Shown piece by piece: positions 17,118 through 28,365 of a DNA stretch of 64,000 bases. A program made the position numbers and the translations under genes. How positions within the stretch are numbered: the stretch's first letter is position 1; each line of letters opens with the position of its first letter. Where the stretch lies: positions 620,001 to 684,000 of the forward strand of contig NZ_AP027363.1 in the NCBI RefSeq assembly GCF_030295955.1. The letters run 5' to 3'. Source of the DNA: Thalassotalea agarivorans. GTDB taxonomy: Bacteria > Pseudomonadota > Gammaproteobacteria > Enterobacterales > Alteromonadaceae. The notes under the pieces were generated by a model. The model saw only the letters and a list, made by a program, of their open reading frames with translations, did not search any database and was not told the origin of the DNA.

Positions 17118-20100
17118 TTATAAGTACTGATTTATATCCACGTCATCAATTTGTTCAGGTTTGAGGTATTTTTCCGCGTACTCTTTGTAAACGCCGCTGG
17201 TTAAGAACAGCTTAAACACATCGCCGTCGACATGATCGTCTTTGACCATAAACGATAGGATTTTTATTGATTCACTAATCGTTTTTGCCTTCTTGTATGG
17301 GCGGTCGCTCGCCGTTAGTGCTTCATAGATATCCGCGAGCACAAGCAGCCTTTCTGGCGTTGATAAGTCTTCTGCGGTGAGCTTTCTAGGATAGCCTGTC
17401 CCTTTTAGGGTTTCATGGTGTGTTGTTGCGTATTTAGGCACACGAGACAGCTCTTTTGGAAATGGCAGGCCTTCGAGCATTTTAATAGTGCTGATCATAT
17501 GCTCGTTGATTTTAAACCTATCTTCGGTCGTTAATGTGCCTCTGGAAATGCTTAGGTTGTAGATTTCACCCAGATTATAAAGATGCTCTGGAATATCCAT
17601 TTTAATCCCTAGCTTAGGATCAAGTTCCATAGGCGCTTGGCGCTCGATAATATGTTGCGGTTTGTTCGCTAACAATTTCTCTTCAGCAGGGAGATTAGTT
17701 TTTAGGTTTGGAAGATTTAATTCTTCGACTGGTGATAAACCCAAAGTATCGTCAAAGTGGCGCGTCCAAGTTTGTTCTGCTAGCGCTTCAATACGTTTGA
17801 TTGCTTCTTCTTCCAAGAATTCACCACCAACATTGGTGTTTGCGATAAAGGCGAAGTCTTCTTGTAGCTGAACAAAGCGTTGCTCAAGCGATGCTTTAAG
17901 CTCGTCAGCTTTACTTGGATCTGCCTGCAACGCTTTGAGGTAATCTATTTCTGCATCTCTTCGCAGCACCTCAAATCGCATACGTACTTCATGAATACGG
18001 TTATAAATTGTTTCAAGCTTAGAGCCTTTATCAACAATGTGCTCAGGAATCGTTAATTTGCCGCAGTCATGCAGCCACGCTGCCGTATAGAATTCGCGAT
18101 ATTCATCTTCATTGGCAAATTTAAATTCTGCAAATGGCGCATCGTCGGACTTCTCTGCCGCACTTGCTAGCATTAATCCAAGTTCTGGCACGCGGCGACA
18201 ATGGCCGGCAGTATAGGGTGATTTAGCATCGATTGCTTGTGCGACTTGTTGGATGATGCCATCCATCAGCTCCTTCAGTTCTTTTTCATATTGCTGAATA
18301 GAACCTGACATCCCATAGAGGGAATGCGCCAATTTATCTAATTCTAAAATACTAGTATCGACGACATTTACATCGTCATACTGTCTGTTTTTAATCTTAT
18401 CTGTTTCTAACTCGAGCTTTTTAACCGGATTTACGATCGGGCGAGCAAGTAACCAAGAAATAGGCAGCGTAAACAATACACATAAAATGGTGACGCCCAT
18501 CGATACCGTGACTTTTTTAATAATAGGTGCAAACACTTTCTCTGCAGGCACTATGATAGAAAAGAAGGTTTCTCCCGCTTCATCAATTGGTTCGATATAA
18601 ACAAAGGTAGGGACATGATCGACCATGATGGTTTCAAGTTGATTATTGGTGCCGCCGGCTTCAGCGATATCGACCAAGAACTCATAAGGGACGACACCTG
18701 TTTTGAGTCCTTTCGAATCTTCATCATTTAAACTAAACCATTTATTGGCAAGAAACCTGCGCTGCCTATCGTCAATATGAGCAATCGCTTTATCGAGGAT
18801 TTGTAAGAGCATGGCGTCTTCGTTTTCCTTAACGCTCATATACAAATTCGTTGAAACATCGAGTGGTTTCATATCGATACTACTGTGAAACTGTATATTT
18901 TTAACAAAATATTTTTCAACGTTATGCTCTAATACAACACCGACATCGATAGCGGCATCTACGTCGCCGTTTTCGACAGCTTCAATTACCGCATAAAGAG
19001 TGTCGTATTCATACAAATCCATGGTTGGGAAGTGATGTGTTAACGCTGGAATGATTGACCAACCATTTAATATAGCGACCCGCTTATTGGAAAGACTGTT
19101 GATTGACGTGTAAGTTTCTTCTTGCGGTTGGGTAATTATTGAAAAAGGGACATCAAGATAGCTTTTAGAGTAGTCACCATGATCCATTCCGCTACTTTGA
19201 AAAATCGACGTCAAAATATCTATTTTGTCATTTTGATATTGCCTGATGAGTTGCTTCCACGTGAATCCATTGACGAATTCAAACTGAATACCTGTCATTG
19301 CCCCGATTAGCTTAATAACATCAACGCTATAACCCTGTGGTACGCCCGAAATAGTATAATCAATCGGTGCCCAATCTAGCTCATTCGCAACTTGAACTTG
19401 CGGCAAAGAGCGAATGTAAGACTGTTCTTCCGCCGTTAGCGACATTGGGTTCACAGTAGGCAATCGAGTACTGTGATTGAACACTTGGTTGGAGGCATTG
19501 ATATTACCGTTCTTTTGATAAACATAGATTTCTGATTCAAGCCGAGTCGAGTCAGATAAGTCCTGCTCTTGCAAATATGAAGCTAAGGTAAAAAGTGCAA
19601 CATCGATGCCCAATACTGCGTCGTGATCTTTGAGCTTAATTGCGTAGCTTTGACCAGGTGATTGCAGATGTTCGAATAAGTAAGGGTCTGTTTGATAAAC
19701 CGAATCCGTCGTTGCATTGGTAAACCACACTCTGCTTTGCGGATAAAATTCTGACTGCATTTCGCGTGTGGTTCGAACGTTAAATGACTCATCTACATAG
19801 GTAAATGTTTTGGTACGGTCCTCACCTTCACCGCGTACATCAACGATTACCCATCGATCTTTTGTCGAGGCGTTGTACTGCTTTCTAATACTTGGCGACG
19901 CGTTGAGGTTAACTAGTTGATGAAAAACGCCGTTTTGTTCAGACAAATGCAAACTGTAAAAAACATTTTGTACGTTTAGAATCTCAGCAAACACTTGGTC
20001 AATGTCTTTACTAATATCGTCATTGTCCAGAATTGGGGCATGTGCAGCCAATACCTTTAATGTATGAGCGCTGCGTTGCTCGAGATTAGTAAGAAAATTA

Positions 20101-20270
20101 CTCGTATTTTGTGCGGTTAAATTAAATAGTGTTTGTGTTTGTTCGCTGGTAATCACACGAGAAAAGTAATATTGCGCCCCGATGGCTATTGCTGCGGTAA
20201 TCGTGGTAGCAATAATAACGATGGTTACAACAGTAAATTTAATTGAAAACAAACGGTTGATGCGTCGCAT
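17118..20270 (-). CDS. Cache/SBP_bac_3/HAMP/HD-GYP sensor phosphodiesterase
   Basis: I place the start at the ATG ending at 20270, preceded by TAGGATC, rather than at an upstream TTG; this gives 1050 residues. Order of parts: membrane helix about 12-32; periplasmic Cache-like region about 35-260; a type 3 solute-binding-protein domain about 280-512 (ANELDWAPIDYTISGVPQGY, DILTSIF); a second Cache-like segment about 520-585; membrane helix about 586-610; HAMP; then HD-GYP with HDCGK at 734-738 and HHETLKGTGYP at 951-961. HD-GYP domains hydrolyse cyclic di-GMP. About 150 extra residues sit between the HD part and the KxxLT-like helix. It probably converts a periplasmic small-molecule signal into c-di-GMP turnover. 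Confidence 0.88.
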   Translation of the reverse strand: MRRINRLFSIKFTVVTIVIIATTITAAIAIGAQYYFSRVITSEQTQTLFNLTAQNTSNFLTNLEQRSAHTLKVLAAHAPILDNDDISKDIDQVFAEILNVQNVFYSLHLSEQNGVFHQLVNLNASPSIRKQYNASTKDRWVIVDVRGEGEDRTKTFTYVDESFNVRTTREMQSEFYPQSRVWFTNATTDSVYQTDPYLFEHLQSPGQSYAIKLKDHDAVLGIDVALFTLASYLQEQDLSDSTRLESEIYVYQKNGNINASNQVFNHSTRLPTVNPMSLTAEEQSYIRSLPQVQVANELDWAPIDYTISGVPQGYSVDVIKLIGAMTGIQFEFVNGFTWKQLIRQYQNDKIDILTSIFQSSGMDHGDYSKSYLDVPFSIITQPQEETYTSINSLSNKRVAILNGWSIIPALTHHFPTMDLYEYDTLYAVIEAVENGDVDAAIDVGVVLEHNVEKYFVKNIQFHSSIDMKPLDVSTNLYMSVKENEDAMLLQILDKAIAHIDDRQRRFLANKWFSLNDEDSKGLKTGVVPYEFLVDIAEAGGTNNQLETIMVDHVPTFVYIEPIDEAGETFFSIIVPAEKVFAPIIKKVTVSMGVTILCVLFTLPISWLLARPIVNPVKKLELETDKIKNRQYDDVNVVDTSILELDKLAHSLYGMSGSIQQYEKELKELMDGIIQQVAQAIDAKSPYTAGHCRRVPELGLMLASAAEKSDDAPFAEFKFANEDEYREFYTAAWLHDCGKLTIPEHIVDKGSKLETIYNRIHEVRMRFEVLRRDAEIDYLKALQADPSKADELKASLEQRFVQLQEDFAFIANTNVGGEFLEEEAIKRIEALAEQTWTRHFDDTLGLSPVEELNLPNLKTNLPAEEKLLANKPQHIIERQAPMELDPKLGIKMDIPEHLYNLGEIYNLSISRGTLTTEDRFKINEHMISTIKMLEGLPFPKELSRVPKYATTHHETLKGTGYPRKLTAEDLSTPERLLVLADIYEALTASDRPYKKAKTISESIKILSFMVKDDHVDGDVFKLFLTSGVYKEYAEKYLKPEQIDDVDINQYL

Positions 20271-20523
20271 GTTGATCCTAGAATGATTTTTATTGTTTGA
20301 TTTTAGTATAAAAAACAATCTAACTGTAAACAAATGGTTAATTCAATTTTAGCGGCTTGTAATTAGACAAAAACGCTTTGAAATAATTTGTTGCGATTTG
20401 CTCGCTCGATTGTCACGACAAGTCACTGTATTACTGGTATATTTTATTGTGGGGGCATAACTCGCCCAGCAAATACAGCTATAGCTTCAATTTGTTGGGT
20501 CAAGGAAATAACAAGGAGAGCGA

Positions 20524-20976
20524 ATGGATTTTTCTGATCCGGTAACAATATGGGTGACACTAGGCATTGTGCTAATGCTTGCTGAAATTGTGTTACCTGG
20601 CGGTATTGTTTTCTTCATTGGGCTAAGCGCACTGCTTACGGGTGGTGCATGGTTTGTTGGATTAGTGGACACCTGGGTATATTCTCTGGTGACATTTTTT
20701 ATACTTACCATGGTGCTCATTTTAGCCTTTAGAAATGTGTCTCAGTCTTTATTTGGTGGTGACCAGCATATTGGTAATACGGATGAAGATCTTGATATTT
20801 ATGGTAAAACGGCTACCGTCATAGAACCAATAGGCCCGGGCAAACAACCGGGTAGAATCGACTTTCAAGGCACACAGTGGCCAGCATTAAGTGATGGCAG
20901 TGAAATTCCTGCTGGCGCTAATGTCAAAATTATTTGTCACGAAAACATCTCGCTGTTAGTCGAATTAAAACAATAA
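20524..20976 (+). CDS. NfeD family protein (short form)
   Basis: A 150-residue protein with two to three membrane helices in the first 75 residues (VLMLAEIVLPGGIVFFIGLSALLTGGAWFVGL) and a small OB-fold domain in the second half (GKTATVIEPIGPGKQPGRIDFQGTQWPA), the layout of short NfeD proteins such as E. coli YbbJ. It lacks the ClpP-like protease domain of long NfeD. It lies 12 bases upstream of two SPFH genes, its usual partners, and has a good AAGGAGAGCG ribosome-binding site. Confidence 0.88.
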   Translation: MDFSDPVTIWVTLGIVLMLAEIVLPGGIVFFIGLSALLTGGAWFVGLVDTWVYSLVTFFILTMVLILAFRNVSQSLFGGDQHIGNTDEDLDIYGKTATVIEPIGPGKQPGRIDFQGTQWPALSDGSEIPAGANVKIICHENISLLVELKQ

Positions 20977-20988
20977 CAAGGAGGAAGC

Positions 20989-21903
20989 ATGGTTGCTTTA
21001 ACAATAGCCATTCTGGTTATTCTGTTTATTATTTATCAATTATTACTAGTGGTGCCAATGCGAGAAGTCGCAGTGGTAGAACGCTTAGGAAAATTTCGAG
21101 CGGTGTTACAACCGGGTTTTCATTTTTTAATTCCTTTTATCGATCGTGTGGCATACGCGCATGATACTAGAGAGCAAGTATTAGACGTGCCGCCACAAAG
21201 CTGTATTTCTAAAGACAATATTCAAATCGAAGTTGATGGCCTCGTTTATATTAAAGTGATGGATGGCCACAAAGCGAGTTACGGTATTGAAGACTACAGA
21301 ATTGCAGCCGTTAACCTTGCTCAAACAACGATGAGAAGTGAAATAGGTAAACTTAATCTAGGCCAAACCTTTTCAGAACGAGAGCAACTTAACGAAGCGA
21401 TTGTACGTGAAATCGATTTAGCTTCGAACCCTTGGGGGATTAAAGTGCTGCGTTATGAGATTAAAAACCTAACGCCGTCACAGCATGTTGTTAATACCCT
21501 AGAAAAACAAATGGAAGCAGAGCGCAGCAAGCGTGCTGAAATTACTTTAGCAACCGCTGAAAAAGAAGCGCGTATTAATTTGTCGGAAGGTGACAGACAA
21601 GAAGCTATCAACCTGTCAGAAGGCGAGAAACAAAAGCGTATTAATGAAGCAAAAGGTAAAGCGGAAGAAATATCGATTGTTGCTAATGCTAAGGCGCAAG
21701 GTATGTCTCGTATTACGCAAGCGGTTAATACTTCGGGCGGTATCGATGCGATGAATATGCAATTGATGGAACAATTTATCAAAGAAATGGGCAAAATTTT
21801 GGAAAGCTCAGAAGTGTCTGTTGTACCCACGGATTTAGCTAAACTAGAAGGCTTTTTCACTGGCGTCGAACAAGTGACACAATCTGTAAAAGGAGGTAAG
21901 TAA
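20989..21903 (+). CDS. SPFH/Band 7 membrane-microdomain protein (QmcA/stomatin type), paralogue 1
   Basis: This 304-residue stomatin-like protein has one N-terminal membrane helix (residues 3-20), the SPFH domain (VVERLGKFRAVLQPGFHFLIPFIDRVAY onward) and a coiled-coil tail with two NLSEG repeats at about residues 200-225. SPFH oligomers form membrane cages or microdomains around proteases and transporters, working with NfeD. It is most like QmcA/YbbK. Its last base is shared with the first base of the next SPFH start codon (TAATG). Confidence 0.88.
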   Translation: MVALTIAILVILFIIYQLLLVVPMREVAVVERLGKFRAVLQPGFHFLIPFIDRVAYAHDTREQVLDVPPQSCISKDNIQIEVDGLVYIKVMDGHKASYGIEDYRIAAVNLAQTTMRSEIGKLNLGQTFSEREQLNEAIVREIDLASNPWGIKVLRYEIKNLTPSQHVVNTLEKQMEAERSKRAEITLATAEKEARINLSEGDRQEAINLSEGEKQKRINEAKGKAEEISIVANAKAQGMSRITQAVNTSGGIDAMNMQLMEQFIKEMGKILESSEVSVVPTDLAKLEGFFTGVEQVTQSVKGGK

Positions 21904-22826
21904 TGCCAGCACCATCTGAATTATTTGTACTTGGCGTATGGGGCCTTATATTTCTTGTTTTCATCATTAAACTGTTTGCTTCCATTCGTTTGGTTCCGAC
22001 AAAATCTGCTTATATTGTTGAGCGTTTAGGAAAGTATTACACGACACTGGATGCTGGTTTTCATGCCTTGATTCCTTTTATCGATAAAGTGGCCTATATC
22101 CATGACCTAAAAGAAGAGTCTATCGATGTGCCGCCGCAAGAGTGTTTCTCGCGTGATGAAGTAAACGTTACGGTGGATGGGGTTATATACATTTCCGTGA
22201 TCGATCCAGTTAAAGCAAGCTATGGCATTGTCGACTACCGCTTTGCAGCAATGCAATTGGCGCAAACAACAACGCGCTCTGTCATCGGTACGCTAGATTT
22301 AGACAGAACCTTTGAAGAACGTGATCTCATAAGCGCTAAAGTTGTTGAAGTGCTTGATGCAGCAGGGGAGTCTTGGGGTATTCGTGTTCATCGATATGAA
22401 ATCAAGAATTTAACACCGCCTTACACGGTAAAAAATGCGATGGAAATGCAAGTGAACGCTGAACGTGAACGTCGCGCTGTATTGGCTAAAAGTGAAGGTG
22501 ACAAGCAAGCGAAGATTAACCGCAGTGAAGGTGTCAAAATGGAAGTTATTAATTTGTCTGAAGGTGAAATGCAAAAGCAAATTAATGAAGCAGAAGGTAA
22601 AGCGGAAGAAATCCTTACTATTGCGAACGCGACGGCGGAATCAATTGAAAAGCTTGCGTCGGTTATTAAGGAACCTGGTGGTGAAAACGCACTGCGTATG
22701 CAACTTGGTGAGCAGTACCTGCGTAATTTGCAGGGCCTAGACAAAGACAGCACACGTATCGTTCTGCCAAGCAATATGACCGATTTCCATCAATGGATGC
22801 GAAATATTGGCTTGGATGCTAAATAA
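21903..22826 (+). CDS. SPFH/Band 7 membrane-microdomain protein, paralogue 2
   Basis: 307 residues with the same architecture as the preceding gene: N-terminal helix, SPFH domain (VERLGKYYTTLDAGFHALIPFIDKVAYIHDLKEE) and coiled-coil tail with NRSEG/NLSEG repeats. The two differ mainly in the first 30 residues and the C terminus (here DFHQWMRNIG). They look like an old tandem duplication and may co-assemble into a hetero-oligomer. The start overlaps the previous stop by one base. Confidence 0.86.
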   Translation: MPAPSELFVLGVWGLIFLVFIIKLFASIRLVPTKSAYIVERLGKYYTTLDAGFHALIPFIDKVAYIHDLKEESIDVPPQECFSRDEVNVTVDGVIYISVIDPVKASYGIVDYRFAAMQLAQTTTRSVIGTLDLDRTFEERDLISAKVVEVLDAAGESWGIRVHRYEIKNLTPPYTVKNAMEMQVNAERERRAVLAKSEGDKQAKINRSEGVKMEVINLSEGEMQKQINEAEGKAEEILTIANATAESIEKLASVIKEPGGENALRMQLGEQYLRNLQGLDKDSTRIVLPSNMTDFHQWMRNIGLDAK

Positions 22827-22863
22827 CTGGTTGCAAGGAAAGAAAACTTTCAGTAGCATCTCC

Positions 22864-22907
22864 AAAAAAAACATCCCCTCGCAAAAATACCTTTTCTGCG
22901 AGGGGAT
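22864..22907 (-). terminator. Intrinsic terminator on the minus strand
   Basis: ATCCCCTCGCA (22873-22883) pairs with TGCGAGGGGAT (22897-22907). On the minus strand the hairpin is followed by a long T-run (the A-run at 22864-22870). It would end transcription of the 49-residue ORF at 22962-23111. Confidence 0.7.
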
Positions 22908-22931
22908 ATCGAGAAATCGTTTTACAACTTA

Positions 22932-22952
22932 GGCGTTTATTACGCCTTTTTT
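22932..22952 (+). terminator. Possible intrinsic terminator for the NfeD-SPFH operon
   Basis: GGCG and CGCC form a short 4-bp stem around a 7-base loop, followed by six T. The stem is short, so the assignment is tentative. It lies 105 bases after the second SPFH stop. Confidence 0.5.
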
Positions 22953-22961
22953 AATGCGCCT

Positions 22962-23111
22962 TTATTCGTAAGAGCGCTCTAGCCATTGAATTTGAAGCTT
23001 AAGATCTTCAATTTCTTTATGTGCATTTGCAAGTTGCTCTGCAAGTGCATTTTCCGGCTGTTGTGATTTTTGCTGTGTATTCACAGACTGCGTTGGTGTA
23101 TTGATTTCCAT
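22962..23111 (-). CDS. 49-residue small protein, coiled-coil C terminus
   Basis: A short open reading frame (MEINTPTQSVNTQQ...) starts at an ATG preceded by AGGTAAGG at good spacing and ends before a strong minus-strand terminator. The N-terminal half is Gln/Thr/Ser-rich and polar; the second half, LAEQLANAHKEIEDLKLQIQ, shows an amphipathic heptad pattern ending WLERSYE. I do not recognise a named family. The ribosome-binding site, terminator and heptads argue that it is real. It occupies much of the 635-base gap between the SPFH genes and the glucosidase gene. Confidence 0.6.
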   Translation of the reverse strand: MEINTPTQSVNTQQKSQQPENALAEQLANAHKEIEDLKLQIQWLERSYE

Positions 23112-25943
<2,832 letters not shown>

Positions 25944-26046
25944 CATGATCTTAGTACTTGGTCGTTGGCGTATAAGTCAAACGTAGTAAATTACGCCTTG
26001 AAAACTAGGCTTGTGTTGTAACAGAGAAAATCAAAAAGTAGTGGTT

Positions 26047-26844
26047 ATGGATATTAAAAATAAACGTATTTGGGTGACAGGGGCATCATCAGGTATTGGT
26101 GAAGCTGTAGCAAAAGAGTTAGCAGCGCAAGGAGCTAACTTAATTCTATCGGCAAGAAATGAAGCGCAGTTAGAAGCATTGCGTGCTTCATTACCTAACG
26201 CCGAAAGCCATATCGTTGTTGCCATTGACTTGAGTAAATCTGAAGACATTGCTGATATTGTTGCACCCGTGTTAAAAGACATTGGTCGTCTTGATGTACT
26301 TGTTAATAACGGTGGTATTTCTCAGCGAGGTTTAGCGCGAGATACCCTATTGGACGTTCAACGTCAGGTGATGGAAGTAAACTATTTTGGCACAGTAGCA
26401 ATGACGCAAGCCGTATTGCCATCAATGTTAGAAAACGGCGGTGGTATGATCGTCACTGTCTCGTCAGTGGCTGGCAAAGTAGGTGGACAAAGCATGTCAG
26501 GATACAGCGCATCTAAGCATGCTATTTTAGGCTATATGAATTGTTTGCGCGCAGAAGAAGCGCTTAATGGTATTAAAGTGCTTAATATCTGTCCGGGGTT
26601 TGTACAAACCAATATTAGTGTCAATGCTATGCTCGCTGATGGCCAGCAGTATGGGAAAGTAGCGGGTTCTATTGCTAACGGTATTGATGTGCAAACTTGT
26701 GCGGTTAAGATGGTGAATGCCATCCGTCAGGAGAAAGATGAGGTCGTTATAGGAAAAGGCATCAGTTATTGGGCACCAACAATCTACCGTTTCTTCCCGG
26801 GGCTATTTAGACGACTTAGTTCTAGTAAGAATTTTAGAGAATAA
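26047..26844 (+). CDS. Short-chain dehydrogenase/reductase
   Basis: Start set at the ATG at 26047 so that the nucleotide-binding motif TGASSGIG falls at residues 11-18 of a 265-residue protein. NNGG (87-90), the catalytic Ser in TVSSVAG (139-140), and Tyr153/Lys157 in YSASKH complete a classical SDR active site. The C terminus is basic and hydrophobic (ISYWAPTIYRFFPGLFRRL), typical of membrane-peripheral SDRs acting on lipids or steroids. The substrate is not predictable. An intrinsic terminator follows. Confidence 0.87.
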   Translation: MDIKNKRIWVTGASSGIGEAVAKELAAQGANLILSARNEAQLEALRASLPNAESHIVVAIDLSKSEDIADIVAPVLKDIGRLDVLVNNGGISQRGLARDTLLDVQRQVMEVNYFGTVAMTQAVLPSMLENGGGMIVTVSSVAGKVGGQSMSGYSASKHAILGYMNCLRAEEALNGIKVLNICPGFVQTNISVNAMLADGQQYGKVAGSIANGIDVQTCAVKMVNAIRQEKDEVVIGKGISYWAPTIYRFFPGLFRRLSSSKNFRE

Positions 26845-26849
26845 TCAAA

Positions 26850-26871
26850 TGCCGCAATCGCGGCATTTTTT
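26850..26871 (+). terminator. Intrinsic terminator after the SDR gene
   Basis: TGCCGC-AATC-GCGGCA forms a 6-bp stem with a tetraloop followed by a T-run at 26866-26871. Confidence 0.85.
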
Positions 26872-26924
26872 ATTATTCAAAATTTGTTAAACTAGCGTCA
26901 TCCAAACGCTTTCATAAAAAAATA

Positions 26925-27407
26925 ATGAGCGAATCATTTTTGTACACAACATCATATCAACTGGATAAACCTTATTTTATTGAGTGTTTCGAAGAGTCAG
27001 CCGAAAAACCATTAAATGCGAAATCATTTACGAAAAGCTATGGTTTTTTAGCCGTCGCGTTCGCAGTGTTTGCGATGGCCGAAGTATCCGATTACTTGGC
27101 TTGGTTTTTTGTTGGTTTGGCTGCAGTAGAAGCGCTAAGTATTTATTATCAAAAGGCCTGGTGGGTAACCCGCCAAATGTGGTCTCGAGCAAGCCATGAA
27201 ACAGTTTCAATTCAAATTGACGATACTGGTATTCAAAGCCAGACACGTCATTTAACGTCAACTATTGAGTGGCAACATATCACCGCAGTTGCTGAAAGTG
27301 ACAGAGGGTTTGTGTTTAGCATAGAAAAAGGACGTTCATACTTGTCTAAAAGCTGTTTGACTGAAGAAGCTATCGCCTTTATTAAAGCCCAGATTAATGT
27401 CGACTAA
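26925..27407 (+). CDS. YcxB-like membrane protein
   Basis: 160 residues with two adjacent hydrophobic helices at about residues 42-76 (SYGFLAVAFAVFAMAEVSDYLAWFFVGLAA) and a C-terminal soluble domain (ETVSIQIDDTGIQSQTRHLTSTIEWQHITAV) of the YcxB-like type, a PH-like fold. Function is unknown. Its 3' end overlaps the TSUP transporter gene by 11 bases in another frame, implying translational coupling of the two. Confidence 0.65.
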   Translation: MSESFLYTTSYQLDKPYFIECFEESAEKPLNAKSFTKSYGFLAVAFAVFAMAEVSDYLAWFFVGLAAVEALSIYYQKAWWVTRQMWSRASHETVSIQIDDTGIQSQTRHLTSTIEWQHITAVAESDRGFVFSIEKGRSYLSKSCLTEEAIAFIKAQINVD

Positions 27408-28266
27408 AACTATTTTAAAAGACCCTCGCTTTTTATCTGCTTTTGTTTGTTGCTGGGCTATTCTGCTGTGGTTATCTCCGTTCACATGGACGGGTATTCT
27501 TTCCTACGCGCATTACAGTGGCCTGGGCGTATTGGGTGCTATTTTTGCAAACTCTACCGGCGCAGGTGGCGGAGTAATTTTTATCCCAGCCTTTAACCAG
27601 TTAAATTTTACAGAAGCACAGGCAATCGCAACTAGTTTTGGTATTCAATGCTTTGGTATGACTGCCGGTGGATTAACCTGGTGGTTGCACTACAAAAAAG
27701 AAAAAACATCGTTAAGGCTGTGGACTGGTTTTAAACGTATTATTGCCATAACGAGCGTGGCAAGTATTGTTGGGCTGTGGGCGGTCTACGCAAATGGTGT
27801 CGGTTCACCCGCTAGTTTGCACCAAAGTTTTAGCTGGTTCTCACTGATATTAGGTGCCTTTATTATCTTTAGTGTACTGATGCTAAAACCCGCTAGAGAA
27901 CGCAGCCAAATTAACCAATTTGATTATCTGATGCTAGTAGTACTCGGGTTGATCGGGGGCGCATTAACGGCTTGGCTTTCGGTGGGTGTTGGTGAATTGC
28001 TCGCAATCTATCTGATATTGCGCCGCTTTGACGTTACTATGGCCGTTGCGGCTGCGGTTATTGTCTCCGTGTTTACAGTGTGGTCGGCTATCTGGCAACA
28101 TACCTTAGTGGATTTTCAAGTCTATTGGCAGGTGGTGCTTTTTGCAGGTCCTGGTGCTGTGTTAGGTGGTATTTTTGCTAAAACATTAGTTAACTATTTA
28201 TCAGCCACGCGTTTAAAGTTATTTTTTGCGTTTTGGCTGTTGGTTATCGGCGTAGTTGGCATTTAA
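27397..28266 (+). CDS. TauE/SafE (TSUP) family anion transporter
   Basis: 289 residues, about eight membrane helices arranged as two repeats. The first repeat has the family's glycine-rich NSTGAGGGVIFIPAF motif (about residues 52-66) and the second the matching GGALTAWLSVGVGELLAIYLILRRFD. TSUP proteins export sulfite, sulfoacetate or related organic anions, or import thiosulfate. The substrate is unknown here. It overlaps the YcxB-like gene upstream and is followed by the Fur-box-controlled fbpABC operon. Confidence 0.85.
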   Translation: MSTKTILKDPRFLSAFVCCWAILLWLSPFTWTGILSYAHYSGLGVLGAIFANSTGAGGGVIFIPAFNQLNFTEAQAIATSFGIQCFGMTAGGLTWWLHYKKEKTSLRLWTGFKRIIAITSVASIVGLWAVYANGVGSPASLHQSFSWFSLILGAFIIFSVLMLKPARERSQINQFDYLMLVVLGLIGGALTAWLSVGVGELLAIYLILRRFDVTMAVAAAVIVSVFTVWSAIWQHTLVDFQVYWQVVLFAGPGAVLGGIFAKTLVNYLSATRLKLFFAFWLLVIGVVGI

Positions 28267-28277
28267 ACTTATTTAAA

Positions 28278-28292
28278 TGAGAATTATTCTCA
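28278..28292 (+). promoter_or_regulatory. Fur box upstream of fbpA
   Basis: TGAGAATTATTCTCA is a near-perfect 7-1-7 palindrome matching the Fur core TGATAATnATTATCA, with just one symmetric substitution in each arm. It lies six bases upstream of the predicted -35 element of the ferric-iron importer operon, so iron-loaded Fur should block the promoter. Confidence 0.85.
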
Positions 28293-28298
28293 AAAACC

Positions 28299-28327
28299 TT
28301 GACAATATGTCGGTGCTTAATTAGGCT
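28299..28327 (+). promoter_or_regulatory. Predicted promoter of fbpABC
   Basis: TTGACA at 28299-28304, a 17-base spacer and TAGGCT at 28322-28327, ending 38 bases before the fbpA start codon. The Fur box lies just upstream. Confidence 0.65.
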
Positions 28328-28365
28328 TGCCAACGTATAAAAACAAATTAATATTTGGACCTTAA

